A program made the position numbers and the translations under genes. From the NCBI GenBank assembly GCA_009914555.1, contig WNDY01000005.1, positions 1 to 64,000 of the forward strand: a stretch of DNA of 64,000 nt. Direction: 5' to 3'. The stretch comes from Xylophilus sp. (GTDB taxonomy: Bacteria > Pseudomonadota > Gammaproteobacteria > Burkholderiales > Burkholderiaceae_C). The first letter of the stretch is position 1. Every line of letters begins with the position of its first letter. Below are positions 21,468 to 31,904 of this stretch, piece by piece. Below the pieces are notes generated by a model. It was given only the letters and a program-made list of their open reading frames with translations, was not told where the DNA came from and did no database searches.

Positions 21468-23810
21468 ATGAGTGACCAACCCACCCTCGACCTCGCCGGC
21501 GCCGAGTCGGCCGACGAACTGAACCTCGCGGGCTATGCCCAGCGTGCCTACCTCGAATATGCGCTCTCGGTCGTCAAGGGCCGGGCGCTGCCCGACGTCT
21601 GCGACGGCCAAAAGCCGGTGCAGCGCCGCATCCTCTATGCGATGGAGCGCATGGGCCTGGGCTGGTCCGGCAACAGCGGCGCCAAGCCGGTCAAGAGCGC
21701 GCGCGTGGTCGGCGACGTGCTCGGCCGCTTCCATCCGCACGGCGACCAGTCGGCCTACGACGCGCTGGTGCGCATGGCGCAGGACTTCAGCCAGCGCTAC
21801 CCGCTCGTGGACGGCCAGGGCAACTTCGGCAGCCGCGACGGCGACGGCGCCGCGGCCATGCGCTACACCGAGGCGCGGCTCACGCGCATCAGCGGTCTGC
21901 TGCTCGACGAGATCGACCAGGGTACGGTCGATTTCATTCCCAACTACGACGGCAGCACCACCGAGCCAAAGCAGCTGCCGGCGCGCCTGCCGTTCTCGCT
22001 GCTCAACGGCGCCTCCGGCATCGCCGTGGGCCTGGCCACCGAGATACCGAGCCACAACCTGCGCGAGGTGGCCGATGCCTGCGTGGCGCTGGTGAAGAAC
22101 CCGAATCTCTCCGACGACGAACTCTTCGCGCTGCTGCCCGGGCCGGACTACTGCGGCGGCGGCCAGATCATCAGCGCCGCCGGGGACATCGCCGACGCCT
22201 ACCGCAGCGGCCGCGGTTCGCTCAAGGTGCGCGCGCGCTGGAAGATCGAGGACCTCGCGCGCGGCCGGTGGCAGCTGGTCGTGACCGAGCTGCCGCCGGG
22301 CGTGTCGGCGCAGAAGGTGCTCGAAGAAATCGAGGAGCTGACCAACCCCAAGGTTAAGGGCGGAAAGAAGGCCCTCACCGCCGACCAGGCCAACCTCAAG
22401 GCCGGCCTGCTCGCGGTGCTCGACGCGGTGCGCGACGAGTCGAGCAAGGAGGCCGCGGTGCGCCTCGTCTTCGAGCCCAAGACCGGCCGCACGCCGCAGC
22501 AGGAACTCGTCACCACGCTGCTGGCCCACACCAGCCTGGAAACCTCCGCGTCGATCAACCTGACCGTCGTCGGCCTCGACGGCAAGCCGGTGCAGAAGGC
22601 TTTGCGCACGCTGCTGACCGAATGGATCGCCTTCCGCCAGACGACGATCGGCCGGCGCTCGCAGCACCGCCTGAACAAGGTGCTCTACCGCATCCACATC
22701 CTCGAAGGGCGGCAGACCGTGCTGCTCAACATCGACGAGGTGATTGCGATCATCCGCGCCTCCGACGAGCCGAAGGCTGCGCTCATCGCGCGCTTTCACC
22801 TGTCGGACCGGCAGGCCGAGGACATTCTCGAAATCCGCCTGCGCCAGCTCGCACGGCTCGAAGCCATCAAGATCGAGCAGGAGCTCAAGGAACTGCGCAC
22901 CGAGCAGGGCAGGCTCGAGGAAATCCTCGCCAGCCCGGCCGCGCTGCGCCGCCTGATGGTCAAGGAGATCGAGGCCGACGCGAAGCAGTTCGCCGACCCG
23001 CGCCGCACGCTGATCCAGGCCGAAAAGCGCGCCGTGGCCGAGGTCAGGGTGGTGGACGAGCCGGTCACCGTCGTCGTCTCGCAGAAGGGCTGGGTGCGCG
23101 CGCGCGGCGGCCATGGGCACGACCCGCAGGGCTTCGCCTTCAAGGCCGGCGATGGCCTGTACGGCACCTTCGAATGCCGCACGGTGGACCAGCTCATCGC
23201 CTTCGGCAGCAACGGCCGGGTCTATTCGGTGCCCGTCGCCGCGCTGCCGCGTGCGCGCGGAGAGGGCCAGCCGGTCACCACGCTGATCGAACTGGAGTCA
23301 GGCACGCAGCTGGTCCACTATTTCGCCGGCCCGCCGCAGGCCACGCTGCTGCTATCGGGCTCGGGCGGCTACGGCTTCCTCGCCAACGTCGAGAACCTCG
23401 TCTCGCGGCAGAAGGGCGGCAAGTCGTTTATCACGCTCGGCGAGGGCGAAACCCTCAACCAGCCGTCGCACGTGTCCGGCACCAGCGGCAGCCAGCCGCT
23501 GCCCGACGCCACACACGTGGCCTGCGTCTCGGCGCAGGGCCGGGTGCTGACCTTCGAGATGGGCGAACTCAAGCGCCAGCCAGCCGGCGGTCGCGGCCTG
23601 CTGCTGATCGACCTGGAGGCCAGGGACGCGCTCTCGGGCGCCGCTGCTTATACACGCAGCGTGCGCATCGACGGCCTGGGCCGCGGCGGCAAGGAGCGCG
23701 ACGAGACGCTGGAGATCCGGTCGCTGAACAACGCGCGAGGTATGCGCGCGCGCAAGGGCAAGGAAACCCAGCTGGGATTCAAGCCGGTGCGCGTCACGCG
23801 GGTAGAGTAG
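21468..23810 (+). CDS. parC: DNA topoisomerase IV subunit A
   Basis: A 780-residue breakage-reunion subunit of topoisomerase IV. The winged-helix/tower region has [21 protein letters not shown], and the catalytic Tyr lies in [10 protein letters not shown]. The quinolone-resistance region has [15 protein letters not shown] with the Asp at the second hot spot. The C-terminal part forms the beta-pinwheel ([16 protein letters not shown] and repeats to the end). The gene is intact and is followed directly by the motif GGGGGTAT. Confidence 0.95.
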   Translation: MSDQPTLDLAGAESADELNLAGYAQRAYLEYALSVVKGRALPDVCDGQKPVQRRILYAMERMGLGWSGNSGAKPVKSARVVGDVLGRFHPHGDQSAYDALVRMAQDFSQRYPLVDGQGNFGSRDGDGAAAMRYTEARLTRISGLLLDEIDQGTVDFIPNYDGSTTEPKQLPARLPFSLLNGASGIAVGLATEIPSHNLREVADACVALVKNPNLSDDELFALLPGPDYCGGGQIISAAGDIADAYRSGRGSLKVRARWKIEDLARGRWQLVVTELPPGVSAQKVLEEIEELTNPKVKGGKKALTADQANLKAGLLAVLDAVRDESSKEAAVRLVFEPKTGRTPQQELVTTLLAHTSLETSASINLTVVGLDGKPVQKALRTLLTEWIAFRQTTIGRRSQHRLNKVLYRIHILEGRQTVLLNIDEVIAIIRASDEPKAALIARFHLSDRQAEDILEIRLRQLARLEAIKIEQELKELRTEQGRLEEILASPAALRRLMVKEIEADAKQFADPRRTLIQAEKRAVAEVRVVDEPVTVVVSQKGWVRARGGHGHDPQGFAFKAGDGLYGTFECRTVDQLIAFGSNGRVYSVPVAALPRARGEGQPVTTLIELESGTQLVHYFAGPPQATLLLSGSGGYGFLANVENLVSRQKGGKSFITLGEGETLNQPSHVSGTSGSQPLPDATHVACVSAQGRVLTFEMGELKRQPAGGRGLLLIDLEARDALSGAAAYTRSVRIDGLGRGGKERDETLEIRSLNNARGMRARKGKETQLGFKPVRVTRVE

Positions 23811-23868
23811 GGGGTATGGGGTTAGAGCGGCCGGATGGCAGCCGCTTCCAGTGCATGACCCCGGGGTA

Positions 23869-24051
23869 TCAGAGGTCGAACGTCCCGGCCGGGAAGATCT
23901 GCTCGATGTTCATGTTCACGTCGAGCACGGCGTCGGCCGCTTCGTGGGCGTTGTCCGGCAGCAGCGCGGCTGCGGCTGCAGAAAACGCGAGGACGACCGT
24001 GATCACAAAAGCGGAGAAGGCATGGTTGCCAAGGCGGCGGATGTGTTTCAT
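23869..24051 (-). CDS. 60-residue exported peptide
   Basis: A short ORF with a good ribosome site (AAGGA before ATG 24051). It encodes a basic start, a hydrophobic export or anchor segment (AFSAFVITVVLAFSAAAAALL) and an acidic tail of about 30 residues (AHEAADAVLDVNMNIEQIF). It may be a small secreted or membrane-attached protein. No family recognised; it converges on parC. Confidence 0.5.
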   Translation of the reverse strand: MKHIRRLGNHAFSAFVITVVLAFSAAAAALLPDNAHEAADAVLDVNMNIEQIFPAGTFDL

Positions 24052-24518
24052 GGTGCGTTCCTTCGATCGGGACGGCAGGGCGGGAAAAAGCGTGGAGTGA
24101 AGCGTTGTCCTCGGTTGACGGGTAGCGTAGGCAGTTGCTGCTGTGATGCTTGTCAGACGGATGCCTGAAGTGTCCGCCTAAATTTACGAGCGGGATGCTC
24201 GGAAATGTTGCCAACTGTACGTCGGTTCATGGTGGGAGCCGGTGGCAGGCAAAGGACGGGTTGCCTGTGGTTACATGCTCGACCGCATACGGCGGCGAGA
24301 CTGCGTCTTCCTCTTACGACCAGGATCCTCTTCCATGCTTCGCGATGCATAGTTGTCCGGCTGCCCGGCGATCCAGGTGTCCAACCCCAGCACACCGCCC
24401 AGCCCCGAATGCGACGCTGCAGCACCGGTGCAGACGCCGCACACGCCCATTCGCGCGCCGGTGTCGCGCCGACCGCAGCCGATCGAGCCGGCGGAGCGCA
24501 ACCGGCCCAGCGCCTGAC
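24052..24518. other. 467-base stretch without a recognisable gene
   Basis: I see no credible coding region on either strand. The first part (24060-24250) is less GC-rich than the surroundings and probably holds the promoter of the small exported peptide. The second part has GC-rich, codon-like composition but no family match. Confidence 0.5.
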
Positions 24519-25049
24519 CTAGGGATTGACCTGGGGATCCAGCCAAGCCGCGCTGCCCTGGCTGGCGTTGTCGATGCGTGCGGCCAGTTCCGCCGCGCGG
24601 CTTCGCGCGATGGTCAGCGTGAAGGTCACCAGCTGGCTGTGGTCCGCGGCGACCAGTTCCGCGCCGTAGGCCGCCAGTTCGCGCCGGACCGTGCCTTCCT
24701 GCGCATAGCGCACTGCGCAGCGCAGCGTCGCGCGCTCCTCGCGCGGCACTTTCTCTGCGCCCAGCAATGCCTGCGCCACCGCGTCGGTGTAGGCGCACAC
24801 GAGGCCGTCGGCGCCCAGCTTGACCCTGCCGAAATAGCGCACCACCGTCGCCAGTACGCCCTCGAGCTGCTGGTGCCGCAGCACCTCCAGCATCGGCCGG
24901 CCGGCGGTGCCGCCGGGCTCGCCGTCGTCCACGGCCGCCGACTCGCCGCCGGCCAGCAGCGCCCAGCAGACATGCGCCGCGCCCGGATGTTCGGTACGCA
25001 GCTGCGCCACGATGGCCTGGGCCTCGTCACGGCCCTGTACCGGCTCCAC
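24519..25049 (-). CDS. IMPACT/YigZ-family protein, start codon unclear
   Basis: A YigZ-type protein (UPF0029 N-domain plus a C-terminal ferredoxin-like domain) of poorly known, ribosome-related function. The core signature DDGEPGGTAGRPMLEVL and VVRYFGRVKLGADGLVCAYTDA is clear. The frame with an ATG/GTG start gives 176 residues from GTG 25049. However, the conserved N-terminal stretch (SPVHSELLIKKSRFVGRV) lies upstream in the same frame, between a TAA at 25134-25136 and 25049. There is no ATG there; CTG at 25122-25124 is the only near-start. Either CTG is used or the original start has been lost. Confidence 0.75.
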   Translation of the reverse strand: MEPVQGRDEAQAIVAQLRTEHPGAAHVCWALLAGGESAAVDDGEPGGTAGRPMLEVLRHQQLEGVLATVVRYFGRVKLGADGLVCAYTDAVAQALLGAEKVPREERATLRCAVRYAQEGTVRRELAAYGAELVAADHSQLVTFTLTIARSRAAELAARIDNASQGSAAWLDPQVNP

Positions 25050-25292
25050 GCGGCCGACGAATCTGCTTTTCTTGATCAGGAGTTCGCTGTGGACGGGGCT
25101 GCGTAGGGTCGAGGAGGAAGCCAGGGGTGGGGCTTAGCGGCGTGTTCCTACTTCGGCTGCCTGCGCTGCCTGACCTGCGTCGTTGCCCGGCACTGAAAGC
25201 ATGTTCTGCCAATGTACGGGGGCCGGCCGATCCTGCCGGCGGTGTGCCCCAGCAACCAATGCGACTGCATTCATTCAATCAAGGAGTGGACC

Positions 25293-26221
25293 ATGGCTAT
25301 CGACAACCGTGACGACAAGGATCTCAACCTCGACCCGATCACCAGCGAGCCGGGGGCTCATCCGGTAGGCACGGGCATCGGTGCCGCAGCGGGCGGTGTG
25401 GCTGCCGGCGCGGCCGTGGGTGCCTTCGGCGGCCCGGTGGGCGCGGCCCTGGGCGCCGTAGCTGGCGCCGTGGCCGGCGGCCTGGGCGGCAAGGCCGTGG
25501 CCGAGGCCGTCAACCCGACGGCCGAGGAAGCCTACTGGCGCGAAAATTACGAGCGCGAGCCCTGCTACGTGAACGGTCGTCCTTACGACGACTACGCCCC
25601 CGCCTACGGACTGGGGTGGAACAGCCGCGCCACCTATGACGAGCCCTTCGATGCGGTCGAGCCGCGCCTGGCGGCCGACTGGGAGGCCAGCCCCGGCGCA
25701 TCGACTCTGACCTGGAACGAAGCCCGCCCGGCCACCCGCGCCGCCTGGGACCGCATCGACGCCCGCGTCGCCGGCCGGACCACGGCCGAGATCCCGGCCA
25801 ACACCGCCGACCGCGACGAACTGATCGACGTGCTCAACGACCTGCTGGAAACCGCCCGCGACGGCGAATACGGCTTCCGCAAGCTGGCCGAGCATGCCCA
25901 GGCGACCGAGGTGAAGGCGCTGTTCGAGCGCGGCGCCAACGAGTCGGCCACGGCGGCCAGTGAACTGCTGGCCCAGATCACCGCGCTGGGCGGCAAGCCC
26001 GACGACGGCGGCACCGCGCGCTGACCGGCCACAGCGACAAATCGGCCCTCGACGAGGCCGAGCGCGGCGAGTATGCCGCCGTCGCCCGCTATCGCAAGGC
26101 CGCCGAGGAGCCGCGCCTGCCGGCCTCGATCCGCGCTCTGGTCGAGCGCCAGCTGGCCGGCGCCAAGCGCAACCACGACAAGGTGAAGGCCTTGCGCGAC
26201 CGCGTGCACGCCGCGACCTGA
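25293..26221 (+). pseudogene. Glycine-zipper plus DUF2383/PA2169 protein, broken near the C-terminus
   Basis: From ATG 25293 (AAGGAG upstream), a Gly/Ala-rich glycine-zipper-like segment (GIGAAAGGVAAGAAVGAFGG and on, residues 30-70) is followed by a PA2169-type four-helix bundle (ELIDVLNDLLETARDGEYGF near residue 180). The frame ends at 26024 after GGKPDDGGTAR. The rest of the bundle (ALTGHSDKSALDEAERGEYAAVARYRK and on) follows in the +1 frame to TGA 26221. About a dozen family residues between the two parts are missing, so a small out-of-frame deletion near 26012 fits best. Such proteins are often stress-induced, but the role is unknown. Confidence 0.65.
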
Positions 26222-26239
26222 TCCTGTGGGCGTAGATCC

Positions 26240-26273
26240 AGGGGCGGGGGCCGCAGGGCCTTCGCCCCTTTTT
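26240..26273 (+). terminator. Rho-independent terminator
   Basis: AGGGGCG (26240-26246) pairs with CGCCCCT (26263-26269) around a GC-rich inner loop and is followed by five T. It closes the DUF2383 gene unit. Confidence 0.7.
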
Positions 26274-26469
26274 CGTTGGGAAACAAGCGCCATCCCGGCG
26301 CGGAATCGCGGCGCGGTCGCCTGAGGGTTTTCCAGCCAGCCCGGGCGCGGCGAAACAGGCCAATTGCGCTGACACTTTTTTACCCGCGGCTCCTGTGCGC
26401 CCGGCCTCGCGGTGGCGGCATAGTGATGGCGAACCGATCCGTCCATCCCTCAGAAACAGGAGCACCGCC

Positions 26470-26994
26470 ATGGCCTTTCCGGCGACCACCGCCAGCCGCG
26501 TCACCGCCAACACCAGCGATTTCATCAACCGCCGCATCCGCGAAGAGACGGACGCCAGCGTGCGCGGCCTGGCCGGCGCCGGCACGGCGGTGATCAATGT
26601 GCGGCTGCGCGAGCTGGACCAGGAATGGGACATCGAGCGCTGCCTGGAGACCGGCGCTTCCAGCCTGATCGTGCTGGGCACGGCGCTGGGCCTGACCGCG
26701 CACAGGCGCTGGCTGCTGCTGCCGGCCGGTGTCGCTGCCTTTTTGTTGCAGCACGCCCTCCAGGGCTGGTGCCCGCCGCTGCCGGTGTTCCGCCGCCTGG
26801 GCGTGCGCACGGCCGAAGAGATCAACGTGGAGCGCTACGCGCTCAAGGCATTGCGCGGCGACTTCGGCGCGGTGGACCCGGCCGCGCCAAGCGCGGCGCG
26901 GCGCGCGCTGCTGGCGGCCCGCAAGCAGGCCGACGACAACGAAGGATCGCCATCGCCGTCGACGTCTGCACCGGCCGGAGACGCCGCCGGCTGA
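26470..26994 (+). CDS. DUF2892-like small membrane protein
   Basis: A 174-residue protein. The first half (NTSDFINRRIREETDASVRGLAG) is polar and amphipathic. Two close hydrophobic segments follow (SSLIVLGTALGLTA and WLLLPAGVAAFLLQHALQGWCPPLPVFRRLGVRT). The pair with GWCPPLP and LGVRT resembles the DUF2892 inner-membrane module that is sometimes attached to rhodanese domains. The Ser/Ala-rich tail is probably disordered. No reaction can be assigned. Confidence 0.65.
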   Translation: MAFPATTASRVTANTSDFINRRIREETDASVRGLAGAGTAVINVRLRELDQEWDIERCLETGASSLIVLGTALGLTAHRRWLLLPAGVAAFLLQHALQGWCPPLPVFRRLGVRTAEEINVERYALKALRGDFGAVDPAAPSAARRALLAARKQADDNEGSPSPSTSAPAGDAAG

Positions 26995-27003
26995 CCGGAC
27001 GCT

Positions 27004-27462
27004 TCAGTCGACTTCGGCGATCAGTTCGATCTCGACGGCCGCGCCGGTGGGCAGCTGGGCCACGCCGAAGGCGGAACGGGCATGCGAGCCCTTCTCGGCG
27101 CCGAACACCTCGGCGATCAGCTCGCTGGCGCCGTTGATGACGAGGTGGTGCTCGACGTAGTCCGGCGCGGAATTCACCAGGCCCAGCAGCTTGACCACGC
27201 GCGTGACGTGGTCGAGGTCGCCCACGGCGGCGTGCAGCGTTCCCAGCAGGTCGATGGCGACGGCGCGGGCGGCGGCCTTGCCGGCGGCGGTGTCCAGGTC
27301 CTTGCCCAGCTGGCCGGCGACCGTCCTGCCGTCCTTCTTGCTGATGTGGCCGCTGAGGAAGACCAGGTTGCCGGTGCGCACGAACGGTACATAGGCAGCG
27401 GCGGGCACGGCGGCCGGCGGCAGGATGATGTCGAGTTGCTTGAGCTTGTCGTAGACGCTCAT
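27004..27462 (-). CDS. RidA-family protein
   Basis: A 152-residue RidA/YjgF-type protein of the long (YjgH-like) branch. It has VRTGNLVFLSGHISKKDGRTVAGQLGKDLDT and ends PTGAAVEIELIAEVD. RidA proteins hydrolyse reactive enamine/imine intermediates made by PLP enzymes. The usual catalytic Arg of the canonical IARG-type motif is not clear here, so the precise activity is uncertain. The gene is convergent with the DUF2892-like gene (9 bases apart). Confidence 0.8.
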   Translation of the reverse strand: MSVYDKLKQLDIILPPAAVPAAAYVPFVRTGNLVFLSGHISKKDGRTVAGQLGKDLDTAAGKAAARAVAIDLLGTLHAAVGDLDHVTRVVKLLGLVNSAPDYVEHHLVINGASELIAEVFGAEKGSHARSAFGVAQLPTGAAVEIELIAEVD

Positions 27463-27691
27463 GGCGGGCCTTTCGTTGAAGTGGAGGGCAGCGCGGAATT
27501 GTAGGGAGCCCTGCCGGCTGCAGCACCGGGGATCCGCGCGGTCCTCCACCGGCATCACCGTGAGCGCCGCGTCGAGGCGGCGGTGGACGCGCAAGCGTGG
27601 ATCGACATGCGAGCGGCTTCCTTTGGTGCGACGCTGGCAAGTGGCAGGTGGTCGCCCGACCCGACTGCCGTACGCACTACCATCTGCGCCC

Positions 27692-29158
27692 ATGCCGACC
27701 CCTCTGCACCGTTCCCGGCCGGCGCTGCCGCTGGCTTGGCTGCTGGCCGGCTTCGTCGGCGGCACGGCCTGGCAGCTGCAGCAGGCGGCGCTGGCGCTAC
27801 GGCCATCGCGGCCCCTGGCCGTGCTGGCGCTCGTGGCCGGACTGGCCGCCGGCTTTGGCACCGCCGGCCTGCGGGCCTGCGCCTTCGCGGCCGACGCGCT
27901 TGCGCCGGCGCTCGAAGGGCGCGACCTGCGCGTGGAGGGGACCGTCGCGGCGATGCCGCAGCCCAGCGATGCGGGTCTGCGCCTGCGGCTGGAGGTGGAT
28001 GCGCGGCGCGGCTGGCCGACGGCAGCGGCAATGCCGCGGTCCGCCTTCCACCGCTGCTGGACTTGGGTTGGTATGCCTTCGACGGCGCGGCGCCGCCCGA
28101 GGTGCGGGCTGGCGAGTGCTGGGCGGCCACTGTGCGGTTGAAGGCGCCGCACGGCCTGCGCAACCCGGGCGGGTTCGATTACGAACTGTGGCTCTGGGAG
28201 CAGGGCGTGCAGGCCACCGTCTCCGTTGCGGCCGCGCCGCTCTGGGCCGGCGCCGCCTGTCGCGGGCGGGCTGCTGCTGGTCGCGCGGATGCCGCCGCCG
28301 CTGCGGGCGCTGGGCCTGCCACTGCTGCTGCCGGTGCTGCTGTGGCAGCCGCCGCGGCCGGCGCCCGGCAGCTTCGAGCTGACCGCCGTCGACGTGGGTC
28401 AGGGCGCCGCGGTGCTGGTGCGCACGGCCACGCATGCGCTGCTTTACGACACCGGCCCGCGCTACAGCCGCGACAGCGACGCCGGCCACCGCGTGCTGGT
28501 GCCGCTGCTGCAGTCGATGGGCGAGCGGCTCGACACCGTGGTAGTCAGCCACCGCGACGAGGACCATGCCGGTGGTGCCGCCGCCGTGCTGGCGCAGCAG
28601 CCGGCGGCCGCGTTGCTGGCCGCGATCGAGCCTGGCCATCCGCTCTGGGCGTTGCGGCCGGGCACGCGCTGCGAGGCCGGCCAGCGCTGGGAGTGGGATG
28701 GCGTGCAGTTCGCCGTGCTGCGCCCGGAGGCTGGCAATTACGACCGGCCGCGGCTGCCGAGCAACGCGATGAGCTGCGTGCTGCGCATCACGGCCGGTGG
28801 CACGTCGGCGCTGCTGACCGGCGACATCCCGGCCGCGCAGGAGGCCGCGCCGGTCGCCGGCGGCGCGGCGCTCGCGGCCGACTGGCTGCTGGTGCCGCAC
28901 CACGGCAGCCGCCATTCTTCGAGCGAACCGTTCCTGCGCGCTGTTGCGCCGCGCTGGGCCGTGGTGCAGGCCGGCTACCGCAGCCGCTTCGGCCACCCGG
29001 CGCCGGACGTGGTGGAGCGGCTGCGGGTGGCTGGGGCGGCGGTGGTAGCCAGCCCCTCCTGCGGCGCGGCGAACTGGAGCAGCGCTTCACCGGGGACACT
29101 GCGGTGCGAGCGAGATGTCGCGTCGCGCTACTGGCAGCATGCCGCTGCGCCGTCGTAG
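27692..29158 (+). pseudogene. comEC: ComEC/Rec2 DNA-uptake protein, channel domain deleted
   Basis: ComEC is the inner-membrane channel for DNA uptake in transformation, normally about 800 residues. The N-terminal hydrophobic part and OB-like region are present (LAWLLAGFVGGTAWQL, EGTVAAMPQPSDAGLRLRLEV, then after a frameshift near 28018 LKAPHGLRNPGGFDYELWLWEQGVQATVSV). Near 28250 the sequence jumps straight to the segment before the C-terminal metallo-beta-lactamase domain (FELTAVDVGQGAAVLVRT, SHRDEDHAGGAAAV, PHHGSRHSS). The whole competence domain with its multiple helices is gone, and the three parts are in three frames. This cell therefore probably cannot take up DNA by this route. Confidence 0.85.
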
Positions 29159-29163
29159 CGCCA

Positions 29164-30083
29164 TCACGCTGCCGACGAAACGTCGTAAGCCGCCGCAGCC
29201 TGCCGCAGATCCTCCAGAAAGGCCTGGGTCAAGGCATGCGGACTGGCCTCGGGCGTCAGCGCCGTCACCGTGCTGGTGACCTGCAGGTCTAGCACTGGCA
29301 GGAATCGGATGTCTGGCCGCGCATGCTGCGCGACCGACGCGCCGACGAGCGCAAAGCCCAGCCAACCCGCGACCAGGCCCAGTGCGGTGTGGATCTCCAT
29401 GGCCTCATGCTGTACCTCCAGGGCGATGCCGCGCTCCGCGGCGGCGGCCAGCACCTGGGCCGCATAGCTGGTCTTGGGATCGCGCGGGCAGGTGATGAAG
29501 GGCAGGGCGGCCAGTTCTGCCAGGCCGATGTCGGAGGGTTGCGCCTGCGGCGCGCCGGCCGGCAGCGCGGCGAGCAGGGGCTCGGTGAATAGGGCGCGCG
29601 CATGGCGCAGCCCGGCGGTGCCGCCGTGGCCGGCCCCACGTGCCGCGCAATGCCGAGGTGGATCTTGCCGGCCTCGATCTGCGCTGGCTGGTGCTCCGAC
29701 AGCAGCTCCGCCATGTCCAGCCGCACGTCGGGACAGCGGCTGCGGAAGCTGCGGATCGCCGTCGGCAGCAGCGACAGCATGGCCGAGCGGGCGAAGCCGA
29801 TGCCCAGCCAGCCCGCGCGCGCCGAGGCGACGCGGCGGGCATCGCTTTCGAGCCGGTGCGCCTGGGCCAGCAGTTCCTGGGCGCAGGGATGCACGAACCG
29901 GCCGAGCGCCGTCAGCGGCATGGGGCGCGCGGCGCGGTCGAACAGCGGGCCGCCGATCTCCTCTTCCAACTGCGCGATGCGCATGCTGATGGCCGTCGGC
30001 GCGACGAAGAGCGTCTGCGCCGCCTTGGCGGCGGAGCCCGCCTCGACCACTTCGCAGAAATACTGCAGTTGCTTTAGATTCAT
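29164..30083 (-). pseudogene. LysR-family regulator with a frameshift
   Basis: A LysR-type regulator starting MNLKQLQYFCEVVEAGSAAK at ATG 30083, with the helix-turn-helix through IAQLEEEIGGPLF. The effector domain begins normally (AGWLGIGFARSAMLSLLPTAI). Near 29615-29625 the frame slips in a GC-rich stretch and the second half continues in another frame (LFTEPLLAALPAGAPQAQPSDIGLAELAALPFIT and on to the stop at 29164). The gene is divergent from the RraA-TctC-RraA group, which it probably controlled. One base change restores about 306 residues, so a sequencing error cannot be excluded. Confidence 0.7.
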
Positions 30084-30149
30084 TTTTATTAAACAAATCG
30101 GCGAAAATGCTGCTTTGTTCTGATTATCTGCGGCTCTAGACTGCGCCGC

Positions 30150-30853
30150 ATGGCAACCTCCGCTGGCCTTTCTTCCTCCGACCCCCGGGCGCTGACGCTG
30201 GAGTAGAGGGGCGCGCGAGCGCGCGCGGCCTGGTCACGGCCGAGATCTCCGATGCGCTCGACGCGCTGCGGCTGCCCGGCAGCGCCCTTGGCATCCGTCA
30301 CGTCGCAGGCCCGGCGGCACTGCTCGGGCGGGCGTTCACCGTGCGGTTCGCACCAATCTGCCGCGCGGCGCCGGGCACGGTGGGCGACTTCATCGACGAC
30401 GTGCCAGAGGGTGCGGTGGTGGTGCCGGACAACGGCGGCCGGCCGGACTGCACCGTCTGGGGCGGCATCCTGAGCCAGGTGGCGGCGCGGCGCGGCATTG
30501 CCGGCACGGTGGTGCACGGCGCCTGCCGCGACACGGCCGAGGCCCACGCGGCGGGCTATCCCCTCTATGCCACGGCTTCGTTCATGCGCACCGGCAAGGA
30601 CCGGGTGCAGGTCGAGGCGGTGAATGCTCCCGTCACGCTCGGCGACGTGCGCGTGGAGGCGGGCGACTACGTGTTCGGCGATGCCGATGGCGTGGTGGTC
30701 GTGCCCGCAGTGCGCGTGGGCGAGGTGCTGGACAAGGCCCGCCAGACCAGCGAGCGCGAGGCGCGCATCCTCGCCGCCGCGCTCGACGGCCAGCCGCTGC
30801 GCGCGGCTCGGGTGGAGCACGGCTACCACACGCTGCAGCGCCCCGCGGACTGA
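30150..30853 (+). pseudogene. RraA-like aldolase-family protein, frameshift after codon 18
   Basis: The start MATSAGLSSSDPRALTLE at 30150 reaches a TAG in frame at 30204. The rest of the protein is open in another frame (GLVTAEISDALDALRLPG near 30230, then GGILSQVAARRGIAGTVVHGACRD to the stop at 30853). RraA-like proteins include 4-hydroxy-4-methyl-2-oxoglutarate/oxaloacetate lyases and inactive relatives. The family's substrate-binding GG/R-D signature is seen in GTVVHGACRD. No ATG, GTG or TTG precedes the conserved part in its own frame until GTG 30341, so the N-terminus cannot be made without correction. Confidence 0.65.
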
Positions 30854-30897
30854 TCCGTCCCGACCCTCCCGATCCAAAACACCACAGGAGACTTTCC

Positions 30898-31881
30898 ATG
30901 ACACGCATCCATTCCTTCGTTGCAGGTGGCCTGGCCGCCGCCGCGGCCCTGCTGGCGATGCCGCTCCAGGCGGCCCAGGCCGATGCCTATCCGTGCAAGA
31001 CGCTGACCCTGGTGTCGCCCTATCCGCCGGGCGGCACCACCGACATCCTGGCCCGCCTGGTCGCGCCGGGCATGTCGTCCGAACTGGGCACGACGGTCAT
31101 CGTCGACAACAAGGGCGGTGCGAGCAGCAACATTGGCACCGAGTTCGTCGCCCGCGCGGCGGCCGACGGCTGCACGGCCCTGCTGGGCAACAACACCGGC
31201 GTCGTCATCAACCGCAACCTCTATCCGCTGCGGCTGGACCCGGTGAAGGCGCTGGCGCCGGTGGGCGAGGTGGCGTCGGTGCCGCTGCTGCTGTACGTCA
31301 ACGCCGGCGTGCCGGCCAGGAGCGTGGCCGAACTGGTGGCGCTGGCGCGGCAGGCGCCCGGCAAGTACAGCTATGCCTCGGGCGGCTCCGGCAGTCCGCA
31401 GCACCTGGCGGGCGAACTGCTCAAGATCGACCGCGAGATCGACCTGCTGCACCTTCCCTACCGCGGCCAGGGTCCGGCGCTGACCGACGTGCTCTCCGGC
31501 CAGGTGCCGATCGCCTTCGAGACGACGACGGCATTGCTGCCGCACCTGGCCTCCGGCCGCGTCCGCGTGCTGGCCACCACGGCCCCGAAACGGGTCGACG
31601 GCCTGCCCGACGTGCCGACCATGAAGGAGGCCGGTGTCGACAACTTCGTCATCGAGAACTGGTACGGTGTCTTCGTACCCTCCCCGACGCCGCCTGCGCT
31701 GGTGCAGCGGCTGAATGCCGCCCTGGTCAAGACGCTGAAGTCCCCCGCCGTCGCGGCCAAGCTGCGCGAGATGGGGTCGGCCGATGTGAGCGGCTCGACC
31801 GAGGCGTTCAAGCGCTTCGTCGACAGGGAGACGCCGTACTGGACCTCGGTGGTCAAGCGCTCCGGCGCCAAGGTCGACTGA
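30898..31881 (+). CDS. Bug/TctC-type solute-binding receptor
   Basis: A 327-residue tripartite-tricarboxylate-transporter receptor of the Bug family, greatly expanded in Comamonadaceae. It has a Sec signal peptide (AAAALLAMPLQAAQA), then LVSPYPPGGTTDILARL, the family ligand loop, and LHLPYRGQGPALTDVLSGQV. These proteins bind carboxylates or aromatic acids in the periplasm. The TctA/TctB membrane partners are not in the window. It lies between two RraA-like genes, so it may bring in the substrate those proteins act on. Intact. Confidence 0.88.
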   Translation: MTRIHSFVAGGLAAAAALLAMPLQAAQADAYPCKTLTLVSPYPPGGTTDILARLVAPGMSSELGTTVIVDNKGGASSNIGTEFVARAAADGCTALLGNNTGVVINRNLYPLRLDPVKALAPVGEVASVPLLLYVNAGVPARSVAELVALARQAPGKYSYASGGSGSPQHLAGELLKIDREIDLLHLPYRGQGPALTDVLSGQVPIAFETTTALLPHLASGRVRVLATTAPKRVDGLPDVPTMKEAGVDNFVIENWYGVFVPSPTPPALVQRLNAALVKTLKSPAVAAKLREMGSADVSGSTEAFKRFVDRETPYWTSVVKRSGAKVD

Positions 31882-31904
31882 TCCGCAATCCGCAAAGGCT
31901 GCGC

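Noticed and set aside
24153-24425. A 90-codon minus-strand ORF upstream of the YigZ-family gene
   Set aside because: No ribosome site, no family resemblance, and composition that changes within the frame.
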